A stretch of 64,000 nucleotides of DNA from Nephrocerus scutellatus (Eukaryota > Arthropoda > Insecta > Diptera > Pipunculidae). Positions 10,301-22,029 of this stretch are shown here, one piece after another; the first letter of the stretch is position 1; every line of letters begins with the position of its first letter. Location: contig OX352761.1 of NCBI GenBank assembly GCA_947095585.1, forward strand, positions 57,396,432-57,460,431. Direction: 5' to 3'. Below the pieces are notes generated by a model. It was not told where the DNA came from. It saw only the letters and a list, made by a program, of their open reading frames with translations, and did not search any database. Made by a program: the position numbers and the translations under genes.

Positions 10301-10758
10301 AGAATTTCCATAGAAACAAGTCTTATAGTCGCATCTTAGTGCTAGATACCGAATTTCATACGAATCGCTAGAGAATTGGCTTGGTTCACAAAATTCCAGA
10401 GCCTATTGGCCCTATCCCAGAATTTCCATAGGAACAAGTCTTATAGTCGAATCTTAGTTTAGCATACCGAATTTCATAGGAATCGCCTGAGAAATTGCTT
10501 AGTACAAAAAATCCATTCCCTGTTGGCCCTATCCTAGAATTTCCATAGGAACACGACTTATATTCGCATCTTAGTCGTTTATACCGAATTTCATACGAAT
10601 CGCTTGAGAAATTGCTTGTTATTATTGAATTTCCAAAGGAACAAGTTTTGTAGTCGCATCTTAGTCCTATATACAGAATTTCATACGAATCGCTTTAGAA
10701 ATTGCTTGGTCCCAAAAATTCCAGACCTTATTGGCCAGAATTTCCATAGGAACAAGTT
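10301..10758. repeat. 118-bp satellite, short array of about four units
   Basis: Units contain AGAATTTCCATAGGAACAAG, TCTTATAGTCGCATCTTAGT and GAATTTCATACGAATCGCTT, with GAATCGCT anchors near 10362, 10480, 10597 and 10692. This is the same monomer as the large array at 28605-33965. It directly abuts the RT fragment on the left and the C-rich repeat on the right. Confidence 0.9.
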
Positions 10759-11402
10759 ATTTAATCCCCTCCAAAAGACCCCTAAGATCCCCCAAAAGAC
10801 TTCCCAAATACTTCTAAAAGACCTCCAAAATTCCCTCAATAGATCCCCAAAAGACCCTCAAAAAACCCACAAAAGACCTCCAAAATTCCCTCAATAGATC
10901 CCCAAAAGACCCTCAAAAAACCCATTAAAGACCATCAAAATTCCCACAAAGGATCCCCCAGAAGATCTCCAAAAGTCCCTTAAAATACCCCAAAAAGACT
11001 ATCAAAAGACACCCAAAAGATCTCCCAAAAGACCCTCAAAAGACCCCCAAAAGATCATAAAAATATCCCCCAAAAGACCCTCAAAAGACCCCAAAAGACC
11101 ATCAAAAGACCCCCAAAAGATCTCAAAAAGACTCTCAAAAGTCCTCCAAAATTCTCTCAAAATATCCCCAAAAGACTTCCAAAAGATCCACCAGAAGACC
11201 TCGAAAAGACCCCCAAAAGACCATCAAAAGACCATCAAAAGACCATCAAAAGATTGCTCAAAAGAACTCCAAAGGACCCTCAAAACACTCTCAAAACACC
11301 CCCAAATAACAATAAAAATACCACAAAAGATCCCCCAAAAGACCATCAAAAGAACTTCAAAAGATCGCCCAAAAGATCTTCAAAAGGCCACCAAAAGACA
11401 TG
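10759..11402. repeat. Degenerate CCCCAAAAGA low-complexity repeat
   Basis: About 640 bp of C/A-rich sequence built from 9-11-base words such as CCCCAAAAGA, CCTCAAAAGA and CCATCAAAAGA. The minus strand therefore carries repeated G runs spaced by TCTTTT. No coding potential. It separates the satellite from the Gypsy B pol fragment. Confidence 0.85.
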
Positions 11403-13241
11403 CAAAAGTTTTACTCCTGAATATTAATGAATACCCAGTGCAGATAAATGCACACGATCTGAGTATAGAGTGGGATAACTTAGACGAATTTAATTTTCTT
11501 TCAACAGATCCGGAAAACGATCCGGTATACAAACGGCTAGAAAATCGGGAAAAGTTAGTGGACATAAGCCACTGTAATAAAGAAGAAAGATCTTCTATAG
11601 TTCAGATATGTCGCGAGTTTAATGATTTGTTTTACTTACCTAGAGATAAGCTCACTTGTACTAATGCAGCCACACATCAGATAATCACTGAAGTAGGTAA
11701 ACCTCCTATATATGTTAGACCATATAACTGCTAGAAACAAGTAGAGCTGAAATCAACAAACAGGTAGACGAAATGCTCGAAAAAGACATTATCCGACCAA
11801 GTTACAGTCCTTGGAATTCTCCTCTGTTACTTGTTCCTAAAAAACCTGATGCTCAAGGTAATAAAAAATGGCGAGTAGTTGTAGACTACAGGCGTCTAAA
11901 CGATGAAACTGTTGGGGATGCGTTTCCGCTTCCCAATATAACAGACATTTTGGACCAACTAGGTAAATCCAAATATTTCAGCATGTTAGATCTTGCAAAC
12001 GGCTTTCATCAAATTTTAGTTCAAGAAGAAGATCGGGAAAAGACAGCGTTCAGCACTCCCACTGGTCATTGGGAGTATAACCGAATGCCTATGGGTATGA
12101 AAAACGCTCCCGCCCCTTTCCAAAGAACGATGAATAATGTTTTAATGGGTCTAATTGGAATAGAATGTTTTATTTTTGTTGATGACATTGTAGTTTATGG
12201 ACCTACTTTGGACGAACATAACCGAAAAATGCGAAATGTTCTAACAAGGCAACGGTTCAACAAACTAAAACTGCAGCCAGACAAATGCCATTTTATTAAA
12301 CGAGAGCTTATGTACCTGGGACATATTATCAGTGATGAAGGAATCAAGCCAAACCCAGATAAATAGAGGCGGTAAAAACATATCCAAGGCCAAATAAAGC
12401 CAAAGATATTAAAGCAGTTTTGGGATTTGTAGGATATTATCGGAGATTTATTCCTCAGTTTGCCCTGATAACTAAAACATTAAATAACCTATTGAAAAAA
12501 AATGTAGATTTCAAATGGGATGCTTTATGCGAAAAAGCGTTTGTTATTTTAAAAGAAAAATTAATCACCTCACCAATATTAATCTACCCAAATTTTGAAG
12601 AAAGATTTCTTATCACTACCGATGCAAGTGATTTTGCAATAGGAGCCGTCTTATCTCAAGGTAAAATAGGCCAAGACAAGCCTATATATTACGTCAGCCG
12701 TACTTTAAATATTGCTGAGACAAAATATACCACTACCGAAAAGGAATTATTAGCAATAATATTTGCAGTCAAGCAATTCCGTCCTTACGTTTACGGTAGA
12801 AAATTTACGATTCTCACGTATCACAGGCCGCTTCAATGGCTGTTAAATCTTAAAGATCCTACATCGAGACTGGCGCGATGGCGTATTTTATTAGAGGGTT
12901 ATGAATATGAAATCATATACAAGCCAGGCAAATTTAATGCCAACGCCGATGCACTCAGTCGCATCCCTGGAGACACACAAGTTGAAACAAACAATGGAAA
13001 AGTTTTAGTTACTACTAGGAGCAAAGCTAAACAGCAAAACCTTGATAAAATAATAGTAGTAAAAAGCGAAGAAATTGAGCCTCCACCGACTGAATGTACT
13101 GTAATCAAAACTTTTAAGCCCATAATGTTAGCCGAAAACAATTCTCCAAACCTGATCTTCTTTCTACCCCATGGAACACGACAAGAGGAAACTTTATTTA
13201 GGAATATTTCGGGAAATACTCGCCCCAACCCTAACGAATAA
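11403..13241 (+). pseudogene. Gypsy B reverse transcriptase and RNase H
   Basis: Three frames are needed. Frame one (11403-11730) gives the region before RT up to PPIYVRPYN. A shift near 11730 leads to RT (MLEKDIIRPSYSPWNSP, WRVVVDYRRLND, FSMLDLANGFHQI, MGMKNAPAPFQ and FVDDIVVYG with the paired Asp residues). A one-base loss at about 12364 then leads to the connection (LGFVGYYRRFIPQ) and RNase H (TDASDFAIGAVLSQ, TTEKELLAI). The usual TDHRPL motif reads LTYHRPL here: Asp is replaced by Tyr at about 12819, which should abolish RNase H activity. The family role is copying element RNA to DNA in the particle. Confidence 0.88.
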
Positions 13242-13270
13242 AAATTTTTCCTCACGCAACAAAATCGTCA

Positions 13271-14522
13271 ACATACATTATCACCTCTTTGCCAGTACAT
13301 CTTACAGAAAAGGCAACTATAGAAAAACACATCATTCAGATCCGAAATATTTGTCAAAAAGAAAAAGTTAAAAGCATCGATATATCTTTTCCTCCCCAAG
13401 AACCATTTTTTGATTTTTTAAAAGCCACTATAATACAGGCATTTTCCCAAACAAAACTCGATATTTATCTGTATTCGGACAACCGAATCAGTCTCACAGA
13501 TCCTCAAGAGATCGATAAAATTATGCATGACTATCATAGTTCACCTTTCGGAGGTCACCAAGGAACCTCTAGAACACTTAAACGTCTCAGAACAAGGTAT
13601 TATTGGCCTACTTTGGTCAAGGATACAAAGAAATTCATTCGAAAATGCGAATCCTGCCAAAGAAACAAGCTGAGGCAAAATCCACGAATTCCAATGAAAG
13701 TCACGACAACTAGCACAAGTCCATTTGAGCGTGTAGCTTTGGACATTGTCGGGCCACTTCCAACTAGCTATGAGGATAATAAATACATACTTACCTTTCA
13801 GGACGATTTGACAAGGTTCACTGAAGCTATGCCTCTTCCAAACGCTGAATCTTCAACTGTGGCGCGTTGTTTTATAGAAGAAAAAAATTATATGTCGTTT
13901 TGGACCACCCGATGCGGTATTAACTGATCATGGTACTAACTTCTTGAGTAACGTTTTTAAGGAGGTTTGTAAGCTTTTGAAAATCAAAAAGATACAGACA
14001 ACTCCATACCATCCGCAAACGAACGGAGCTTCAGAGCGTAGTCACCGAACGCAAGCTGAATATCTTAGGCACTATGTCAACAAAGACCAACTTTAATGGG
14101 ACACTTGGTTACCATACGCATACGGTTCGTATATAACACGACACCTCATAGTAGTACAAAATTTAGTCCTTTTGTACTAATTTATGAATTTCCTGCACGG
14201 ATACCCAATTCCATTAACAGAAGTCCACAAGTTTCTTATAATTATGATAACTATGCTACAGAGCTAAAGGCTCGTTTACAACATGGCTATCAGATCGCCA
14301 AACAAGTTTTACTGGACAAAAAAGAGAAGTCAAAAACATACTACGGCATTTAATGTAGGTGATAAAGTTTTTATAAAAAACCATACACGAAAGAATAAGC
14401 TCTCTGCATTATGGGAAGGACCGCATGGGGTAACCAACATAATATCAGATGAGAACACAGAAGTTAAAGTTGGAAATAAATTAAAAATACTGCATAACAA
14501 CATAAAGATCTTGTCGGAATAA
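13271..14522 (+). pseudogene. Gypsy B integrase, copy 1
   Basis: The zinc domain (YHSSPFGGHQG ... CESCQRNK) and core (VALDIVGPLP with the first Asp) read in one frame to about 13880. A shift in the A-run GAAGAAAAAAATT (about 13877-13890) changes the frame; the next frame gives LTDHGTNF (second Asp) and GASERSHR (Glu). Copy 1 also has a private TAA at about 14094, a frame change at about 14115-14125, and a further frame change near 14350 before FNVGDKVFIKNHT and ALWEGPHGV. The sequence from 13717 onward is the start of the tandem unit and recurs at 18521 and 23383. Not translatable as one protein. Confidence 0.85.
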
Positions 14523-14567
14523 CTTCAAAATTTAGACAGCACTCTCTTAAGGAATTCCTTCATTCCG

Positions 14568-14990
14568 ATGATAAATTTAACTCTTCTGAAATCTAAAATT
14601 AGCACAACTTCTATAAACGTAACCCCTATTAAACTGCTTAAATACGATGAAAACTATAATCTAGCGGAACTTTCTTACCAAGTGGATTTGTTAAAGAAAG
14701 AGGAAGGAAAAGGTTTACAAAACTTAGATAAACACGATGCACACCATTATATAGTAATATATAGTCTAGCTTTAGTAACTTGCATAATCATGTTGTATAT
14801 TTATAAGTACCATTATAAACTGAAAACCATTGTAACAAAGTTAAGACAGCAACCAACGGAGAATGAAAACAAACCAAAACCCAATGAAGAAACTATCGAT
14901 GAAGTTTTTGTTAATCAATCAATTGTACTAGAACTAGATAAAAACAACGCTTACCCAAACCCAAGCCCAAGATTCACATTGTCATCATAA
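14568..14990 (+). pseudogene. Envelope-like C-terminal remnant, copy 1
   Basis: A 140-codon frame follows integrase. Residues about 75-98 form a strong hydrophobic segment (IVIYSLALVTCIIMLYIY) followed by a basic stretch and an acidic, Asn/Pro-rich tail. Position after pol and a single C-terminal membrane anchor with a short cytoplasmic tail suggest the end of an env-type third frame, as in errantivirus-like Gypsy elements. The surface part and any fusion peptide are absent, so only the anchor region survives. I do not recognise the sequence itself; the assignment rests on position and topology. Confidence 0.55.
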
Positions 14991-15316
14991 TATAAAATAA
15001 TTTAAAGAAAAAAAATATATATACGATAAGAAATGTGTAAAACAACTTTATAACGTTGTGTTAAAATAATTAAGGAAGTTAATAATGTTTAAAGATTCAT
15101 AAAAATATAAAAATTAGATTAGAAAATATAGAATTATGAAATATATATATACAAAAACAAACAAAAAAATATATGAATATGTACACAAGAAAAGAAGAAG
15201 AAAAACAATATATATATAATTTTGTAAATACATAGTGTACGGTAAAATATGGCTTTTCAACAACCTTGTCTCGAAAATTCCAACCGTGGAATTTCCTTCT
15301 TGTAAGTGGGGTGGGA

Positions 15317-15890
15317 TGTAGTGATCGCACTACATATGATCGCACTAATATGATCTTCTTTCCCACGACGTCAAATGCGTCACAATATCGGAAGTACGAC
15401 AAGTACGCTGCAGCGCTCACTTTTCATGTCAGACATAAATATTTCATGTTCATGAGCTCGTCAACCGATACCCGCTTCAGCATTCAATGCTGTGTATATA
15501 CAACACTGCAGCTATAACAAATAGCAAAACACATAATTCATGCGATCGCTCTACATTCAATGCTGTGTATATACAACACTGCAGCTATAACAAATAGCAA
15601 TAAACGTAATTCATGCGATCGCTCTGCATTCAATGCTGTGTATATACAACACTACAGCTATAACGAATAGCAATACACTTTCCCAATTGTTCCATACCGA
15701 ATACAATGCTATACGGCGGCGGATACACACGAAATCCAAAGTCAAGTACAATTGTAGGTATAGAGAGAAAGGGTGAATGGACATCGTCAACGGCATTAGC
15801 TGGGTGTATGAACTATATCCAGAGCCATTGACGAATTTTATGCTGATGCATTAATATTGTGTAATAATTTACCGACTTAATTGTTTAACC
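15317..15890 (+). repeat. Gypsy B 3' LTR, partial, copy 1
   Basis: Starts TGTAGTGATCGC directly after a purine-rich tract (GTGGGGTGGGA, 15306-15316). It contains three 73-bp tandem repeats (15481, 15554, 15627) with the core CAATGCTGTGTATATACAAC. It loses LTR character at about 15890, where Harbinger sequence begins. The region 14991-15316 between the env-like stop and the purine tract is AT-rich and non-coding. Confidence 0.65.
15481..15700. repeat. 73-bp tandem repeat inside the Gypsy B LTR
   Basis: CATTCAATGCTGTGTATATA starts at 15481, 15554 and 15627. The repeats include an internal palindromic core (TGTATATACA) and the GCGATCGC word. The same triple repeat is in the other two units at about 20343-20560 and 25204-25425. 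Confidence 0.85.
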
Positions 15891-16278
15891 CAATATTGGC
15901 CCGTATTCCGGGATTTCAAAATTTTATGTTATTTTTTTATGTTACAATTTTTAAAAACGAGGTAACATAAAATTTTTTGTAATTCGGTTTTCTAAACATG
16001 TTATGTTATTTTAACTTTCAGTGTTACATGATCTTGTGCAATTGAATTAAAAAAATCTAGTACATTTTTTTTGTCTTGTGTTTCTATACGTATGCTATAT
16101 TGCTTTGACAAAGCCGGCTTGGCTTACAACAACAATAGCATAAGTATAAAGCCGAAAATAAATCCAAAAAATTTTAGGATTAAGAAACTAAAGTCATTTT
16201 TTAGTTATGGTGCTCATCGTAAGGCGGTAAAGCCAAAAGCATATAGCAGTAGTTTTCAAAAATATTTATTTTAACGGA

Positions 16279-17078
16279 ATGGCAGCAATTAAAGGTCGGT
16301 ATAAAAACTTTTTTGGTTATTTATAGTTGTTATTTTTTATGTAATTTTGTAAATTTTACACTTATTAAATTTTAGAAAAAGTAACACGCCAACCCAAAAC
16401 AACCCGCGAGCAATATGATATATACGTATCATATCTTGAGACACATGCAGAGTTATGCATTAAAAAGGATTCTGATGATTCAGTTCAAGAACTATGGGAT
16501 GAATTGGTGAATATGTTAAATGCAGCCGTAGGAGCTACAAGAAATAAAAACCAATGGAAAATTATATACTTATAAATACTACTTATAAATATAAATTTTA
16601 CTTTTAGATTTTTGAAAACTGGCATAATGCTGTGCGGCATAAAAAAAGAAATGTTTTAACAAGTTTAAATAAAACTGGTGGCGGAGAATCAAACCAATTG
16701 CCATTGAGCAATTTAGAAGAGCGTGCACTTGGTGTCTGGGGGGCGATTGTGGTGGAAGGTGCCATAACAATGGAAGCTGGGTTTGCTTCTACTTCGGTTG
16801 TCCAACAACCATCCCCAGACCCAGAACCATCACCTTCTTGTGCTGTACCTAAGGATCCACCGAAAGTGACCCGAAAAAGGAAAAGGATAATGGTATGAAA
16901 TAATCATGCATGATTACTTTTAATTAATTTAATTTAAAAATAATTTAATTTTCAATATTATAGAAGACTTCGAAAAGAAATATCTGGAGTTAAAAAAACA
17001 AAAAATTGAAGTAATGAGGGAAGGGTTTAACAAAATAGCAAATGCACGATATAGCCGAGAGCATCAAAGACGCCACTG
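16279..17078 (+). pseudogene. Harbinger Myb/SANT-like protein gene, copy 1
   Basis: ATG 16279 opens a 16-nt exon ending at a GT (16295). Joining it to an AG-preceded exon (16376-16560) stays in frame and gives EQYDIYVSYLETHAELC and VGATRNKNQWK, typical of a Myb/SANT-like DNA-binding domain. The next exon (16608-16892) gives IFENWHNAVRHKKRN and a Pro-rich linker. A last exon (16964-17078) gives a basic coiled segment ending at TGA. The donor after 16560 lacks GT in this copy and the last junction is out of phase by one base, so the gene is probably dead. Family role: DNA-binding partner that brings the transposase to the element ends and the nucleus. Confidence 0.6.
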
Positions 17079-17167
17079 AAGTCTGTATCGAAATATTGGA
17101 ATAATAATTACTTATTATTTATATTTATTATTTATTTATTTGAAATAAAAATAATTAAAATAATTAA

Positions 17168-18342
17168 TTAATTAAAATATTTGCTTATATACGTTTCCCG
17201 TAATCTGCAACCTAAATTATACCAAGTTCCATTTTCTGAATTTGCTGATGACAGATCAACCTCATCCATGATATCTCTTATATTATTTTCGGGGTTTAAT
17301 TCGTCTTCGGGTACATCACTGTCCTCTGAGACTTCATCTGCATCCATTTCATCGTTCAGACTCGAATAATCCAAACATAAATTATGTAGCACAAATACTG
17401 CATATATAATTTTACATGCAGCCGTTGGGTGGTAATGTAGCGTACGATGCCGTAGTAGGCATCGGAACCTCGATTTTACGAGACCAAAACATTTTTCGAC
17501 AATGTTCCTCGCCCTTATAAATTTCACGTTGTATCGAAATTCCCTGCTTCCATTTACCGGATTCTTGCAGGGAACAAGCAACCAAGGTTCCAGGGGAAAC
17601 CCGGAATCACCTAATAGAATGTTTGTTTGGTTAGAAATATTTGAGAAATTATTTCCGTAGTTGCGATTTCATCCAGATTGCCGAGTCGTGTACCGAACCT
17701 GGAAACCGTGCATTTGCATAATTAATACGCATTGAATTGCAACAAGCAACTACATTTATACTGTGGTATCCTTTTCTGTTGCGAAATAAATTCCCACGAA
17801 AAAATTCGGAATCCTCAGGTGGTGCAATTATTGCAATCGCGCCAAGCACTCCGTCCATTTCATATTTTCTTGACAAGCCCAATTTTGTTTCCGCTTGATG
17901 AAGAACATCTTGTGGGAACTTTATGACATCATCTAATAAATAAGTGCGTATTAGACTTGTGACTTCTTTTATACAACGAAATGCGCTTGGCTGCGATACT
18001 GTTAGAATATGGCAACTTCCAGCTGCAACCTGATATGACCCATGACCATAGAAATTTAGAGCACACAGTAATTTAATTCTGAAGGGGATCGGGGATTTCC
18101 GTGACATTAGCTCCAACTTTAGTATTAAAAATTCCACTGTTCGCTTATTAAGCCCAAACAATTTCTTAAATCGGAATGAGGGCAATCCATAAGGATCACT
18201 TGCATCTCGGAGCATCCGTAGATTGGCGCGGTGTTGAATTCTAATGATAAAAATTTTATAATCCTAAATAAATCAGGAATGTATTTACGTACCTGGCACG
18301 TCTTTCGTTTCGTTCTCTGGTATATCGTAGAATGTATGACAT
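17168..18342 (-). pseudogene. Harbinger DDE transposase, copy 1
   Basis: Exon 1 (18342-18293) and exon 2 (from 18240) are separated by a 52-bp intron with GT (18292) and AG (18241), and join in frame. The protein shows the HARBI1/DDE_Tnp_4 order: MLRDASDPYGLPSFRFKKLF, PFRIKLLCALNFYGHGSYQ, then GVLGAIAIIAPP, NRKGYHSINVVACC, ARFPGSVHDSAIW (second Asp), LLGDSGFPLEPWLL and RNIVEKCFGLVKSRF (Glu). The first catalytic Asp (LDAI in copy 3) is Gly here. A one-base shift near 17650, shared by all three copies, splits the reading at SQLRK. An acidic tail ends at 17168. Inactive. Confidence 0.82.
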
Positions 18343-18520
18343 TTTCTAATTTTGGGACTTATTTTAATTATTTGCCTATTTTAAAAAATTTTACAAAACA
18401 ATTTGTCCCTATCACAGAATTTGACATATTCGAATCAGTTTTTGTCTATAAAACTTCATAAAAGCACCTAATTTATGACTTATATGTTATGTCAAAATAA
18501 CATAGAAAATAATAATAAAA

Positions 18521-19327
18521 AAGTCCATTTGAGCGTGTAGCTTTGGACATTGTCGGGCCACTTCCAACTAGCTATGAGGATAATAAATACATACTTACCT
18601 TTCAGGACGATTTGACAATGTTCACTGAAGCTATGCCTCTTCCAAACGCTGAATCTTCAACTGTGGCGCGTTGTTTTATAGAAGAAAAAAATTATATGTC
18701 GTTTTGGACCACCCGATGGGGTATTAACTGATCATGGTACTAACTTCTTGAGTAACGTTTTTAAGGAGGTTTGTAAGCTTTTGAAAATCAAAAAGATACA
18801 GACAACTCCATACCATCCGCAAACGAACGGAGCTTCAGAGCGTAGTCACCGAACGCAAGCTGAATATCTTAGGCACTATGTCAACAAAGACCAACTTTCA
18901 TGGGACACTTGGTTACCATACGGATGGTTCGTATATAACACGACACCTCATAGTAGTACAAAATTTAGTCCTTTTGTACTAATTTATGAATTTCCTGCAC
19001 GGATACCCAATTCCATAAACAGAAGTCCTCAAGTTTCTTATAATTATGATAACTATGCTACAGAGCTAAAGGCTCGTTTACAACATGGCTATCAGATCGC
19101 CAAACAAGTTTTACTGGACAAAAAAGAGAAGTCAAAAACATACTACGACATTTAATGTAGGTGATAAAGTTTTTATAAAAAACCACACACGAAAGAATAA
19201 GCTCTCTGCATTATGGGAAGGACGGCATGGGGTAACCAACATAATATCAGATGAGAACACAGAAGTTAAAGTTGGAAATAAATTAAAAATACTGCATAAC
19301 AACAACATAAAGATCTTGTCGGAATAA
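18521..19327 (+). pseudogene. Gypsy B integrase core and C-terminus, copy 2
   Basis: Starts mid-protein at SPFERVALDIVGPLP, immediately after Harbinger sequence. The same poly-A frame break as copy 1 lies at about 18680-18695. The next frame carries NVFKEVCKLLKIKKIQ, GASERSHR (Glu) and WLPYGWFVYNTTPH, without the private stop of copy 1. A last frame change near 19150 precedes FNVGDKVFIKNHT. GG replaces the TG of TGATGCGG at about 18719, so the second-Asp region is preceded by a different base from both other copies. Confidence 0.82.
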
Positions 19328-19372
19328 CTTCAAAATTTAGACAGCACTCTCTTAAGGAATTCCTTCATTCCG

Positions 19373-19795
19373 ATGATAAATTTAACTCTTCTGAAATCTA
19401 AAATTAGCACAACTTCTATAAACGTAACCCCTATTAAACTGCTTAAATACGATGAAAACTATAATCTAGCGGAACTTTCTTACCAAGTGGATTTGTTAAA
19501 GAAAGAGGAAGGAAAAGGTTTACAAAACTTAGATAAACACGATGCACACCATTATATAGTAATATATAGTCTAGCTTTAGTAACTTGCATAATCATGTTG
19601 TATATTTATAAGTACCATTATAAACTGAAAACCATTGTAACAAAGTTAAGACAGCAACCAACGGAGAATGAAAACAAACCAAATCCCAATGAAGAAACTA
19701 TCGATGAAGTTTTTGTTAATCAATCAATTGTACTAGAACAAGATAAAAACAACGCTAACCCAAACCCAAGCCCAAGATTCACATTGTCATCATAA
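19373..19795 (+). pseudogene. Envelope-like C-terminal remnant, copy 2
   Basis: 140 codons, differing from copy 1 by three residues near the C-terminus (Lys to Asn, Leu to Gln, Tyr to Asn). The membrane segment is unchanged. Same interpretation and doubts as at 14568. Confidence 0.5.
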
Positions 19796-20163
19796 TATAA
19801 AATAATTTAAAGAAAAAAAATATATATACGATAAGAAATGTGTAAAACAACTTTATAACGTTGTGTTAAAATAATTAAGGAAGTTATTAATGTTTAAAGA
19901 TTCAAAAAAATATAAAAATTAGATTAGAAAATATAGAATTATGAAATATAGAATAAAATCCTAAAATTAGATTAGAAAATATTTTTTTCAAATCCATACA
20001 AAAACAAACAAAAAAATATATGAATATGTACACAAGAAAAAAAGAAGAAAAACAGTATATATATAATTTTGTAAATACATAGTGTACGGTAAAATATGGC
20101 TTTTCAACAACTATGTCTCGAAAATTCCAACCGTGGAATTTCCTTCTTGTAAGGGGGGTGGGA

Positions 20164-20752
20164 TGTAGTGATCGCACTACATGTCGCCTCATCAAATCAA
20201 CTCTCCTAAATATGATCTTCTTTCCGACGACGTCAAATGCGTCACAATATCGGAAGTACGACAAGTACGCTGCAGCGCTCACTTTTCATGTCAGACATAA
20301 ATATTTCATGTTCATGAGCTCGTCAACCGATACCCGCTTCAGCATTCAATGCTGTGTATATACAACACTGCAGCTATAACAAATAGCAATACACATAATT
20401 CATGCGATCGCTCTACATTCAATGCTGTGTATATACAACACTGCAGCTATAACAAATAGCAATAAACGTAATTCATGCGATCGCTCTGCATTCAATGCTG
20501 TGTATATAAAACACTACAGCTATAACGAATAGCAATACACTTTCCCAATTGTTCCATACCGAATACAATGCTATACGGCGGCGGATACACACGAAATCCA
20601 AAGTCAAGTACAATTGTAGATATAGAGAGAAAGGGTGAATGGACATCGTCAACGGCATTAGCTGGGTGTATGAACTATATCCAGAGCCATTGACGAATTT
20701 TATGCTGATGCATTAATATTGTGTAATAATTTACCGACTTAATTGTTTAACC
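20164..20752 (+). repeat. Gypsy B partial LTR, copy 2
   Basis: Starts TGTAGTGATCGC after GGGGGGTGGGA. Just after the start it has CATGTCGCCTCATC where copy 1 has CATATGATCGC. The 73-bp triple repeat is present. The end is taken where Harbinger sequence begins. Confidence 0.6.
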
Positions 20753-21140
20753 CAATATTGGCCCGTATTCCGGGATTTCAAAATTTTATGTTATTTTTTT
20801 ATGTTACAATTTTTAAAAACGAGGTAACATAAAATTTTTTGTAATTCGGTTTTCTAAACATGTTATGTTATTTTAACTTTCAGTGTAACATGATCTTGTG
20901 CAATTGAATTAAAAAAATCTAGTACATTTTTTTTGTCTTGTGTTTCTATACGTATGCTATATTGCTTTGACAAAGCCGGCTTGGCTTACAACAACAATAG
21001 CATAAGTATAAAGCCGAAAATAAATCCAAAAAATTTTAGGATTAAGAAACTAAAGTCATTTTTTAGTTATGGTGCTCATCGTAAGGCGGTAAAGCCAAAA
21101 GCATATAGCAGTAGTTTTCAAAAATATTTATTTTAACGGA

Positions 21141-21940
21141 ATGGCAGCAATTAAAGGTCGGTATAAAAACTTTTTTGGTTATTTATAGTTGTTATTTTTT
21201 ATGTAATTTTGTAAATTTTACACTTATTAAATTTTAGAAAAAGTAACACGCCAACCCAAAACAACCCGCGAGCAATATGATATATACGTATCATATCTTG
21301 AGACACATGCAGAGTTATGCATTAAAAAGGATTCTGATGATTCAGTTCAAGAACTATGGGATGAATTGGTGAATATGTTAAATGCAGCCGTAGGAGCTAC
21401 AAGAAATAAAAACCAATGGAAAATTATATACTTATAAATACTACTTATAAATATAAATTTTACTTTTAGATTTTTGAAAACTGGCATAATGCTGTGCGGC
21501 ATAAAAAAAGAAATGTTTTAACAAGTTTAAATAAAACTGGTGGCGGAGAATCAAACCAATTGCCATTGAGCAATTTAGAAGAGCGTGCACTTGGTGTCTG
21601 GGGGGCGATTGTGGTGGAAGGTGCCATAACAATGGAAGCTGGGTTTGCTTCTACTTCGGTTGTCCAACAACCATCCCCAGACCCAGAACCATCACCTTCT
21701 TGTGCTGTACCTAAGGATCCACCGAAAGTGACCCGAAAAAGGAAAAGGATAATGGTATGAAATAATCATGCATGATTACTTTTAATTAATTTAATTTAAA
21801 AATAATTTAATTTTCAATATTATAGAAGACTTCGAAAAGAAATATCTGGAGTTAAAAAAACAAAAAATTTAAGTAATGAGGGAAGGGTTTAACAAAATAG
21901 CAAATGCACGATATAGCCGAGAGCATCAAAGACGCCACTG
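21141..21940 (+). pseudogene. Harbinger Myb/SANT-like protein gene, copy 2
   Basis: Same exon layout as copy 1 (ATG 21141; exons near 21238-21422, 21470-21754 and 21826-21940). The last exon has a private G-to-T change (AAATTTAAG at about 21868) that makes a stop in the coiled segment frame. Confidence 0.55.
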
Positions 21941-22029
21941 AAGTCTGTATCGAAATATTGGAATAATAATTACTTATTATTTATATTTATTATTTATTTA
22001 TTTGAAATAAAAATAATTAAAATAATTAA

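Larger units (their letters stand above)
11403..15890 (+). mobile_element. Gypsy B: 5'-truncated Gypsy element, first copy
   Basis: The element begins inside pol, just before RT, abutting the CCCCAAAAGA repeat, so Gag, protease and the 5' LTR are missing. In order come RT, RNase H, integrase, an envelope-like tail with a membrane segment, a purine-rich tract and an LTR start at 15317. The LTR is interrupted at about 15890 by a Harbinger transposon. Similarity in RT/RNase H layout and the membrane-anchored third frame suggest the 17.6/297/yoyo-type group of insect Gypsy elements (inference). Frameshifts and stops make it non-functional. Confidence 0.85.
15891..18516. mobile_element. PIF/Harbinger transposon, copy 1
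   Basis: A 2.6-kb element inserted in the Gypsy B LTR. It carries two convergent genes: a multi-exon Myb/SANT-like protein on the + strand and a DDE_Tnp_4 (HARBI1-like) transposase on the - strand, the two-gene layout known for PIF/Harbinger. Both ends are AT-rich and share TATGTTATTTT in inverted orientation (about 15926 and 18497). I could not fix the exact termini or a 3-bp TWA target duplication, so the limits are approximate. Confidence 0.75.
13717..18520. repeat. Tandem unit A1 (4.80 kb) of the Gypsy B/Harbinger composite
   Basis: The unit runs from AAGTCCATTTGAGCG in the integrase core through the env-like tail, partial LTR and complete Harbinger element. At 18521 the integrase sequence starts again without any spacer. 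Copy A1 differs from A2 and A3 at many shared positions in its left half, while A1 and A2 agree in the right half. Confidence 0.92.

Noticed and set aside
10759..11402. CCCCAAAA words resembling a ciliate-type telomere repeat
   Set aside because: The repeat is degenerate, internal, and in insect transposon DNA; the likeness is most simply coincidence.
18231..18461. Plus-strand 76-codon frame next to the Harbinger transposase, in all three units
   Set aside because: It overlaps exon 1, the intron and upstream region of the minus-strand transposase and has no domain.
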